This document shows, one piece after another, positions 8,150 through 17,557 of a stretch of DNA of 17,557 nt. Under the pieces are notes generated by a model that was not told the DNA's origin, searched no databases, and saw only the letters and a program-made list of their open reading frames with translations. This DNA comes from Elusimicrobia bacterium CG03_land_8_20_14_0_80_50_18. GTDB lineage: Bacteria > CG03. Location: the NCBI GenBank assembly GCA_002780705.1, contig PEUP01000065.1:1-17557 (forward strand). The letters run 5' to 3'. Both the position numbers and the translations under genes were made by a program. Each line of letters starts with the position of its first letter. Positions within the stretch are counted from its first letter, which is position 1.

Positions 8150-8224
8150 AAAAGTTGAAGTTCGTCAGAGACAGAACGCCTGCGGCGCTCTGTCTTCGAC
8201 CGTATGAACAAGACTGAATAATAC
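8150..8224 (-). other. 23S-5S spacer with processing stems
   Basis: It contains an imperfect 12-bp inverted repeat with a 3-base loop (8169-8180 / 8184-8195, one mismatch). It also contains ACCGTAT (8199-8205), which is inverted at 8221-8227. The segment 8209-8232 can pair almost completely with 11407-11429 upstream of 23S, forming the long stalk that RNase III would cut. The shorter local inverted repeat would compete with that stalk. Confidence 0.6.
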
Positions 8225-11414
<3,190 letters not shown>

Positions 11415-11575
11415 GTATATTCGGTCTTGCTCGATTACTTCAACCACACATCCTCTTCTACGGAATATCACTTTATTCCGAAAAGATTCATTTCAAAGAT
11501 CTGTTTATCCGGGAACTGTTTGTGGGGCCGAAACGACCGCGCCGATCATTCCATAAATTTTCTTTCGAAAACTTA
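11415..11575 (-). other. tRNA-Ala to 23S internal spacer
   Basis: No gene is visible. The part next to 23S (11407-11429) is the left side of the 23S processing stalk and pairs with 8209-8232 (one G-U pair and one bulge). The rest is unstructured by eye. Short ORFs crossing it are not credible. Confidence 0.6.
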
Positions 11576-11648
11576 TGGAGATGGCCGGGGTCGAACCGGC
11601 GACCTCCTGCTTGCAAAGCAGGCGTTCTCCCAACTGAACTACATCCCC
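11576..11648 (-). tRNA. tRNA-Ala(UGC)
   Basis: The minus strand reads GGGGATGTAGTTCAG with anticodon loop CTTTGCAAG (anticodon TGC) and T arm GGTTCGACCCC. The acceptor GGGGATG pairs with CATCTCC and includes the G3-U70 pair that identifies alanine tRNA. The discriminator base is A. CCA is not encoded. It is 73 nt long and lies three bases from tRNA-Ile within the rRNA operon. Confidence 0.97.
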
Positions 11649-11651
11649 GTA

Positions 11652-11725
11652 TGGGCCTTCGTGGAATCGAACCACGCACCTCTGCGTTATCAGCACAGCG
11701 CTCTAACCAACTGAGCTAAAGGCCC
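11652..11725 (-). tRNA. tRNA-Ile(GAU)
   Basis: The minus strand reads GGGCCTTTAGCTCAGTTGG with anticodon loop CTGATAACG (anticodon GAT), T arm GTGGTTCGATTCCAC and acceptor 3' side AAGGCCC followed by A. It is 74 nt long and CCA is not encoded. The Ile-Ala pair between 16S and 23S is the classical bacterial arrangement. Confidence 0.97.
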
Positions 11726-11869
11726 TTTTTTTATCGGCAGGTCGCGTTCCTGTTACGCTTCCTGCCTGTGGGTAGGCAATGCCTACCCTATTCGTACTGC
11801 TCCTTGACGAGCGAACGGAGGGTTTTGTTCGCTCCAGCACTCCCGAAACAACGTCATGTTTCAGGTTTT
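11726..11869 (-). other. 16S to tRNA-Ile internal spacer with four hairpins
   Basis: Four successive inverted repeats fill this spacer. The first is 11736-11741/11761-11766 (GGCAGG/CCTGCC) with an inner GCGT/ACGC. The second is a perfect 19-base palindrome with a one-base centre at 11770-11788 (GGGTAGGCA / TGCCTACCC). The third is 11809-11816/11827-11834 (GAGCGAAC/GTTCGCTC). The fourth is 11842-11850/11857-11865 (nine pairs, one G-U). They are probably rRNA processing structures. No gene is seen. Confidence 0.6.
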
Positions 11870-13415
<1,546 letters not shown>

Positions 13416-13430
13416 TTTCAATGAACATAT

Positions 13431-13453
13431 CGGACCGTTAATTTACCGGTCCG
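13431..13453 (-). other. Hairpin at the 5' end of the rRNA precursor
   Basis: CGGACCG (13431-13437) and CGGTCCG (13447-13453) form a 7-bp stem with a 9-base AU-rich loop. It sits immediately after the predicted start (~13455) of the rrn transcript. It could cap or stabilise the leader or take part in 16S processing. No match in the 16S trailer was found by eye. Confidence 0.5.
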
Positions 13454-13461
13454 CGGACATA

Positions 13462-13490
13462 ACTCTACAAAACTGTCAAATACCTGTCAA
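13462..13490 (-). promoter_or_regulatory. rRNA operon promoter
   Basis: On the minus strand TTGACA (13485-13490) is followed by a 17-base spacer and TAGAGT (13462-13467). The -35 is perfect consensus. A second TTGACAG lies 11 bases downstream inside the spacer, making a direct repeat of the -35 motif. The predicted start is near 13455, about 40 bases before mature 16S. I found no convincing upstream second promoter. Confidence 0.75.
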
Positions 13491-13502
13491 GTGGCAAAAT
13501 CA

Positions 13503-13530
13503 CCGTCGGAGAGACGCTCTCCCCCGACGG
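13503..13530. promoter_or_regulatory. GC-rich inverted repeat between the rrn and glnS promoters
   Basis: CCGTCGG (13503-13509) and CCGACGG (13524-13530) flank a smaller GGAGAG/CTCTCC stem with an ACG loop. It sits just upstream of the rrn -35, where an AT-rich UP element would be expected. It could be a protein-binding site or an attenuator for an unseen upstream transcript. It lacks the T run of a good terminator on the plus strand and has only TTTT on the minus strand. Confidence 0.35.
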
Positions 13531-13604
13531 CAAAAGTCAAACATACTGTTTACAACCGGCTCAGAGAACTGGCCCCTGATGATACAGACAATATTCAGCC
13601 TGCC

Positions 13605-13633
13605 TTGAAAAAAAAGGGGATAGCATGTAGAAT
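13605..13633 (+). promoter_or_regulatory. glnS promoter
   Basis: TTGAAA (13605-13610), a 17-base spacer and TAGAAT (13628-13633) match the sigma70 consensus at 5 of 6 positions in each hexamer. The predicted start is near 13640, giving a ~33-base leader that contains AGGAG (13660-13664). It is divergent from the rrn promoter, with ~115 bases between the two -35 boxes. Confidence 0.7.
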
Positions 13634-13672
13634 GAGCTGAATGATTTTCACGAATATTTAGGAGTTGAATAA

Positions 13673-15358
13673 ATGGAAGAAAAAAATGCGGGCGCGGCGC
13701 CGTCCAATTTCATACACGGGATAATAGAGAGAGACATTGAACAGGGCCTTTACGGCTCAAAGGTGCACACGCGCTTTCCGCCGGAACCGAACGGCTATCT
13801 TCACATAGGCCACGCCAAGAGCATCTGCCTGAATTTCACAACAGCCCTGAAATACAAGGGTCTCTGCAACCTGCGCTTTGACGACACCAATCCGGAAAAG
13901 GAAAACGCCGAATACACGGAATCCATTATGGAGGATGTGAAGTGGCTGGGTTTTGCCTGGGGTGAGCGGCTGTTTTACACATCGGACTATTTTGAAAAGC
14001 TTTACGGCTATGCCGAAACGCTTATAAGGAAAGGGCTCGCGTATGTGGACGATCAGAGCGGGGAAGAAATAAAGAAAAACCGCGGCACGCTCACCGAAGC
14101 CGGGAAAGACAGCCCTTTCAGAAACAGAAGCGCCGATGAGAACATTCAACTTTTTCATGAAATGCGCGACGGGAAATATCCCGACGGAGCGAAAGTGCTG
14201 CGGGCGAAAATTGACATGTCTCATTCCAACATCACAATGAGGGATCCCGCTCTTTACCGCATCAAAAGGGCGTCTCACCACAGGACAGGCGACAAATGGC
14301 GCATATATCCCATGTATGATTTCGCCCATTGCCTTTCAGATTCCATAGAAGGCATAACGCATTCCATCTGCACGCTGGAGTTTGAGAACAACAGGCCTCT
14401 TTACGACTGGATACTTTCATCGCTGGAAATACTGATGCCGCCGAAACAGATAGAGTTCGCCCGCCTGAATATCACACACACGGTGTTGAGCAAGCGCAAA
14501 CTCCTGCGGCTCGTTAAAGAAAATCATGTGAGCGGCTGGGATGACCCGCGCATGCCGACTCTTTCGGGTTTGCGCAGAAGGGGCTATACGCCTGAATCTA
14601 TCAGGGATTTCTGTGAAAGGATAGGGGTGGCTAAAACAAACAGCACCATAGACATCGCCCTTCTGGAGCATTGCGTCAGGGAAGACCTGAACCGGCGCGC
14701 GAGGCGCGTGATGGCCGTGCTGGAACCGCTGAAAGTCGTGATAGAGAACTACCCCGGCGGCAAAAACGAAGAGATTGAAGCCGTCAACAACCCCGACGAC
14801 GAAAGGGCCGGCACCAGAAAGGTGCCGTTTTCAAAAGAAATTTACATAGAGCGTTCGGACTTCATGGAAGACCCGCCCAAAAAATTTTTCAGGCTGGGGC
14901 CAGGCAGAGAGGTGCGGCTCAAACACGCCTATTATGTGAAATGCGAAAGTTTCACGAAAGACGCTTCCGGAAAAATTACGGAAATCCGATGCAGTTATGA
15001 CCCCGCCACCCGGGGCGGCGATTCCCCCGACGGAAGAAAGGTGAAGGGAACACTCCAATGGGTGCCGGCCGCGCATGCGGCGCCTCTGGAAATAAGGCTG
15101 TATGACCATCTTTTCGCAAGTCCCGAACCTGAGAGCGGCGATGATGATTTTGTTTCAAAGCTGAATCCTGATTCTCTCAAAATCATCACCGGAGCCGTCG
15201 GTGAGCCCTGCCTTGCCGGGGCCGAACCAGGCGAGACTTTCCAGTTCCTCAGAACCGGCTATTTCTGCGCCGACAAAGATTCAAGGCCGGGAAAAACAGT
15301 TTTCAACAGAACCGCCGCCCTGCGCGATTCATGGGCAAAAATCAGCAACACAAAATAA
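13673..15358 (+). CDS. glnS: Glutaminyl-tRNA synthetase
   Basis: 561 residues, close to the 554 of E. coli GlnRS. The class I signature HIGH (44-47) follows FPPEPNGYL (35-43). FDDTNPEKE (69-77) is the GlnRS/GluRS active-site loop, with TEFENN-type binding seen as CTLEFENNRPLYDW (233-246). The second signature is LSKRK (272-276), the GlnRS version of KMSKS. The C-terminal half holds the two anticodon-binding beta barrels (SDFMEDPPKKFFRLGPGREVRL and YFCADKDSRPGKTVFNRT). The TNPEKEN and FENNRPLYDW sequences separate it from a bacterial GluRS. It charges tRNA-Gln directly, so this organism need not use the transamidation route. AGGAG at 13660-13664 is eight bases before the ATG. It stands alone downstream of its own promoter. 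Confidence 0.97.
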   Translation: MEEKNAGAAPSNFIHGIIERDIEQGLYGSKVHTRFPPEPNGYLHIGHAKSICLNFTTALKYKGLCNLRFDDTNPEKENAEYTESIMEDVKWLGFAWGERLFYTSDYFEKLYGYAETLIRKGLAYVDDQSGEEIKKNRGTLTEAGKDSPFRNRSADENIQLFHEMRDGKYPDGAKVLRAKIDMSHSNITMRDPALYRIKRASHHRTGDKWRIYPMYDFAHCLSDSIEGITHSICTLEFENNRPLYDWILSSLEILMPPKQIEFARLNITHTVLSKRKLLRLVKENHVSGWDDPRMPTLSGLRRRGYTPESIRDFCERIGVAKTNSTIDIALLEHCVREDLNRRARRVMAVLEPLKVVIENYPGGKNEEIEAVNNPDDERAGTRKVPFSKEIYIERSDFMEDPPKKFFRLGPGREVRLKHAYYVKCESFTKDASGKITEIRCSYDPATRGGDSPDGRKVKGTLQWVPAAHAAPLEIRLYDHLFASPEPESGDDDFVSKLNPDSLKIITGAVGEPCLAGAEPGETFQFLRTGYFCADKDSRPGKTVFNRTAALRDSWAKISNTK

Positions 15359-15405
15359 GCCACGCACGCACCAACCGGCGGCGTATGAACCGGACACAAA
15401 GATAC

Positions 15406-15434
15406 TTGACAATGCTTAGCGCTAAGCATATAAT
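15406..15434 (+). promoter_or_regulatory. Perfect-consensus promoter with embedded palindromic operator
   Basis: TTGACA (15406-15411), a 17-base spacer and TATAAT (15429-15434) match consensus at every position. The spacer plus the first T of the -10 is an 18-bp perfect palindrome, ATGCTTAGCGCTAAGCAT (15412-15429). A dimeric repressor bound there would lie between the -35 and -10 and block RNA polymerase, which is the usual layout for autoregulated operons. It is 48 bases after glnS and drives the two-gene cassette. Confidence 0.85.
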
Positions 15435-15440
15435 ATGAAT

Positions 15441-15755
15441 ATGGACGCGAATAAAAAAAGAGAAGATGGCCTCAGCGATATGGCGAGGGCGCTGGGCAGA
15501 AAAGGCGGGCTGGCCCGGGGGAGGAATCTGACATCGGAAAAAAAATCTGAAATCGCCTGCCATGCCGCGACAACACGATGGGCAAGGAAAAAAAACGGCG
15601 AGCGGCTCCGCCGGCGCCTTAAACATGAGCTCATATCAGCCGCGCGGAAAAAACGCCCGGACGAACGCTTAAACGCGTTTTTTAATTTGTCCCGTAACAT
15701 ATCCCTGCTTTCAGTCAGCAAAAAAATAAACGGGGGCTTGAAAATTGCGCGCTAA
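15441..15755 (+). CDS. Small basic KGG-motif protein, putative antitoxin or repressor
   Basis: 104 residues if read from the ATG at 15441, and strongly basic. The N-terminal block ARALGRKGGLARGRNLTS followed by EKKSEIACHAATTRWARKK matches a motif common in small bacterial proteins (GxKGGxARxxxLSxExRxxIAxxAAxxRW). That family is often encoded beside other small genes and is generally unassigned. The rest is a Lys/Arg-rich tail without a recognisable domain. The frame also has an ATG at 15435, but that lies directly behind the -10 box and upstream of the expected transcription start. The mRNA would start at or next to 15441, which implies a leaderless message. A third candidate is the ATG at 15480 (MARALGRKGG). 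It overlaps the downstream nucleotidyltransferase-like gene by 11 bases, so the two proteins are probably coupled. A role as antitoxin and autorepressor is an inference from the layout. Confidence 0.65.
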   Translation: MDANKKREDGLSDMARALGRKGGLARGRNLTSEKKSEIACHAATTRWARKKNGERLRRRLKHELISAARKKRPDERLNAFFNLSRNISLLSVSKKINGGLKIAR

Positions 15756-16302
15756 ACACTACGGCGAGTCACTGCTCCTGATGCTGGATGTTATTGACGA
15801 GCTGGAAAAGTTAAACACACCTTACATTCTCATCGGAGCGGCCGCCGTTTCGGTTTACGGCCTTCCCCGCGCAAGCCTTGACGCCGACGCCCTGATTCAG
15901 ATTGAACAGGGGAAAGAAAATGCCCTGCTCATCTCTCTGAAAAAAAAGGGGCTGGATGCCGAATTCAGGAAAGGCGGCCGTGACGATCCTGTCAACGGAG
16001 TCATAAAAATAAATGATAGATACGGCAACAGGGCCGAACTCCTCTCGGGCATACGCGGCATAAGCCATGATGTTTTCAAAAACGCCCGGGAGATAAGCTT
16101 TCTCAAAAACACTCTCCGCGTAGCGTCGGCCGAAGACCTTATACTGATGAAGGCTATCGCCGGAAGCTATCAGGACATTGAAGACATAAAAGGCATTATC
16201 CGGGTTTGGGCGGAAAAATTAGACAGAAAACGCCTGCGGCAAATCTTTGCGCAACACGGAAAAAGACTGCAGAAAAAAATAAACTTTCTGCTTTCCGAAT
16301 AG
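15745..16302 (+). CDS. Nucleotidyltransferase-fold protein (AbiEii/MNT-like), putative toxin
   Basis: 185 residues. After an N-terminal helix (LLLMLDVIDELEKLNTPY), residues 28-50 read ILIGAAAVSVYGLPRASLDADAL. This is the G(G/A)xA...R.S.D.D pattern of minimal nucleotidyltransferases of the AbiEii and related families, with Asp46 and Asp48 as likely metal ligands. The middle (VIKINDRYGNRAELLSG) and the later ASAEDLILMKAIAG...QDIEDIKGII correspond to the family's second strand set and a helical segment that is typically AEDLIaLKl.A...RDlDi. The start is a TTG with GGGGG (15732-15736) eight bases before it; Met13 (15781) is the alternative. It overlaps the upstream small gene by 11 bases and ends five bases from the convergent flavoprotein gene. 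It could be a toxin that nucleotidylates a target, or a housekeeping nucleotidyltransferase. Confidence 0.7.
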   Translation: MRAKHYGESLLLMLDVIDELEKLNTPYILIGAAAVSVYGLPRASLDADALIQIEQGKENALLISLKKKGLDAEFRKGGRDDPVNGVIKINDRYGNRAELLSGIRGISHDVFKNAREISFLKNTLRVASAEDLILMKAIAGSYQDIEDIKGIIRVWAEKLDRKRLRQIFAQHGKRLQKKINFLLSE

Positions 16303-16307
16303 AAAAA

Positions 16308-17381
16308 TTATAGATTGGCTTCGGCTTCCGTTACGAGTTCTTTCATAACATCTTTCACCGAAACGATTTTGTCTGTCTGCCAGCCGTTGGCGCCTGTAAA
16401 AATAACGGCCTCGGCAAGATTGCCGTCAGCGGCCTGTATGAGAGCATCCGCTATGCAATAGGGTGATTTGGCGGGATCGCAGGTTTTGAGGCACTGGTAA
16501 AAGCATTTGAATTTCACCTCGCCCCTCCTCGCGCGTTTTATGAAATCATTATTGAGGGCGCGGCCGGGCATTCCCACGGGGCTTTTGATTATTGTTATGT
16601 CCTCTTTTTTGGCGCCGACATAGGCCTCTTTAAAAATATCCGAAGCGTCGCATTCATAAGTGGGCACAAACCTTGTGGCTATCTGCACTCCCGAAGCGCC
16701 CCGCTTGAGCATGGCGGCTATATCTTTGCCTGTGGTCACGCCGCCGGCGGCGATGACGGGTATTTTTTTGTTTTTACCGTATTGCGCGGCGACTTGTACC
16801 ACATCGGAGACGATGTTTCCAAGATCCGGCATGGCGCTTTCCGGCTCCAGTTCTTCAAAATGGAAACCCAGATGTCCGCCGGCCTTGGGGCCTTCCACGA
16901 TTATGGCATCGGGCAAACAGTCATATTTTTTCAGCCATGTCCGGCAGATCAGATCCGCGGCGCGCCCTGAAGAGACTATGGGAATAATTTTCGCCTTCGT
17001 GCCTTCCACAAGTTTGGGGAGTGTAAGGGGAAGACCTGCGCCGGCTACAATTATCTGTGCGCCGTTCTGAGCGGCGGCCTGAACCAGAGCGGAATAATTT
17101 GTCAGGGCCACCATCACATTCACGGCTATGACGCCTGTCGTGAGAGTGGAGGCTTTTCTTAATTCTGCTATCAGTTCTTTGATGTCCGCCACTGTGCTGT
17201 CATCAAGCGTCAGATTGCTTTTCAGCCCGCCGATGAGGGCGGCGGAAATCGTGCCGACACCGCCTTCGTTAGCGACGGCCGCGGCAAGACGCGCAAGCGA
17301 CACTCTCACACCCATACCGCCCTGTATTATGGGTACGGGAATATTCAAATCGCCTATGTTAAGTTCGGGCAATTTTGCCAT
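16308..17381 (-). CDS. Nitronate monooxygenase-family FMN flavoprotein
   Basis: 357 residues, TIM-barrel FMN protein of the nitronate monooxygenase / 2-nitropropane dioxygenase family (also related to FabK enoyl-ACP reductases). PIIQGGMG (17-24) is the N-terminal FMN loop and VAGAGLPL (112-119) the next one. EGPKAGGHLG (163-172) carries the conserved His170, AAGGV (211-215) binds phosphate, and GVQIATRF (231-238) closes the site. The C-terminal part has four cysteines at 293, 297, 301 and 309 (CX3CX3CX7C, KFKCFYQCLKTC), a motif I associate with a clostridial-type subgroup and not with FabK. The substrate is not predictable. The start is supported by GGAG (complement of 17392-17395) ten bases before the ATG and by a good promoter. 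It ends five bases from the convergent gene. Confidence 0.9.
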   Translation of the reverse strand: MAKLPELNIGDLNIPVPIIQGGMGVRVSLARLAAAVANEGGVGTISAALIGGLKSNLTLDDSTVADIKELIAELRKASTLTTGVIAVNVMVALTNYSALVQAAAQNGAQIIVAGAGLPLTLPKLVEGTKAKIIPIVSSGRAADLICRTWLKKYDCLPDAIIVEGPKAGGHLGFHFEELEPESAMPDLGNIVSDVVQVAAQYGKNKKIPVIAAGGVTTGKDIAAMLKRGASGVQIATRFVPTYECDASDIFKEAYVGAKKEDITIIKSPVGMPGRALNNDFIKRARRGEVKFKCFYQCLKTCDPAKSPYCIADALIQAADGNLAEAVIFTGANGWQTDKIVSVKDVMKELVTEAEANL

Positions 17382-17424
17382 TAATTACAATCTCCATTTT
17401 AAATCCGTCAAAACTTCACCGCTC

Positions 17425-17453
17425 ATTATAGCCAAATTGAAAACAAATGGCAA
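17425..17453 (-). promoter_or_regulatory. Promoter of the nitronate monooxygenase-family gene
   Basis: On the minus strand TTGCCA (17448-17453), a 17-base spacer and TATAAT (17425-17430). The -10 is perfect. The predicted start is near 17418, leaving a ~37-base leader that contains the ribosome-binding site. Confidence 0.75.
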
Positions 17454-17466
17454 ATACCAAAAAGAG

Positions 17467-17488
17467 AAAAAGGGGACGTCCCCTTTTT
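17467..17488. repeat. 22-bp perfect palindrome, A5-GGGGAC / GTCCCC-T5
   Basis: Five A, then GGGGAC, is followed directly by GTCCCC and five T, a perfect inverted repeat with no spacer. It resembles an intrinsic terminator on both strands, but the two flanking genes are divergent, so neither ends here. A damaged copy with the same left arm and downstream CTTTTTCCGT lies at 4658-4685. It could be a dispersed palindromic repeat (REP-like), a protein site, or insulation between the two divergent promoters. Confidence 0.7.
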
Positions 17489-17500
17489 CCGTTCCTTTTT

Positions 17501-17529
17501 TTGACTTGAAATCAGAAATTTTATACACT
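17501..17529 (+). promoter_or_regulatory. Promoter of the terminal tRNA gene
   Basis: TTGACT (17501-17506), a 17-base spacer and TACACT (17524-17529). The predicted start is ~17536, only a couple of bases before the tRNA 5' end at 17538. The -10 is weak (4 of 6 matches). Confidence 0.5.
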
Positions 17530-17537
17530 CAGCCAAT

Positions 17538-17557
17538 GCCGGGGTAGCTCAGTCGGT
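17538..17557 (+). tRNA. tRNA gene, 5' part only, identity unknown
   Basis: GCCGGGGTAGCTCAGTCGGT has the acceptor 5' strand GCCGGGG, the conserved U8-A9 equivalent (TA) and the D-arm GCTCAG with GG in the loop. The window ends before the anticodon, so the amino acid cannot be read. The sequence would fit a Phe, Thr or similar tRNA. Confidence 0.85.

Noticed and set aside
13757..14329. 190-codon minus-strand ORF opposite glnS
   Set aside because: Antisense to the GlnRS catalytic domain, with no supporting start signals.
15435..15755. ATG at 15435 as start of the small KGG-motif gene
   Set aside because: It directly abuts the -10 box (15429-15434) and would precede the predicted transcription start.

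Overview
The window comes from a diderm (Gram-negative-type) bacterium of roughly 50% G+C. The first gene encodes an outer-membrane beta-barrel ending in Phe, and the next two look like surface-glycan functions. The 16S and 23S rRNA carry changes at normally near-invariant positions, which suggests a deep-branching, poorly cultured phylum. I suspect something near Elusimicrobiota or Omnitrophota, but the sequence alone does not settle this.

Layout. Positions 1-7926 are a plus-strand run: the 3' part of an outer-membrane barrel protein; a long fused nucleotidyltransferase / hexapeptide / phosphohexomutase-like protein; an O-antigen ligase or polymerase-like membrane protein with a TPR tail, overlapping the previous gene by 4 bases; a Ktr-type potassium channel subunit (KtrB-like); its RCK regulatory subunit (KtrA-like); and a membrane HAMP-PAS protein with no kinase or other output domain. 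Positions 8038-13415 are a complete rRNA operon on the minus strand (16S, tRNA-Ile(GAU), tRNA-Ala(UGC), 23S, 5S), converging head-on with the potassium genes. A sigma70-like promoter for it lies at 13462-13490. No protein gene is supported inside this block.

Positions 13605-15358 hold glnS with its own promoter, divergent from rrn. Positions 15406-16302 hold a compact two-gene cassette: a small basic KGG-motif protein followed by an AbiEii/MNT-like nucleotidyltransferase-fold protein. It is driven by a perfect-consensus promoter whose 17-bp spacer lies within an 18-bp perfect palindrome, and the predicted transcript starts at an ATG, so it looks leaderless. This resembles an autoregulated toxin-antitoxin unit. 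A nitronate monooxygenase-family flavoprotein (16308-17381, minus) converges on it with a 5-base gap. The window ends in a divergent intergenic region with two facing-away promoters, a 22-bp perfect palindrome between them, and the first 20 bases of a tRNA gene.

How the genes work together. The barrel protein, sugar-nucleotide protein and ligase are consistent with envelope or glycan assembly. KtrB and KtrA form one K+ uptake system, with the HAMP-PAS protein as a possible extra sensor. The rRNA operon, glnS and the terminal tRNA are translation housekeeping. The most unusual features are the palindrome-in-promoter leaderless cassette, the orphan HAMP-PAS protein, the rRNA core substitutions and a G4/C4 palindromic repeat that recurs in part inside the ligase gene.
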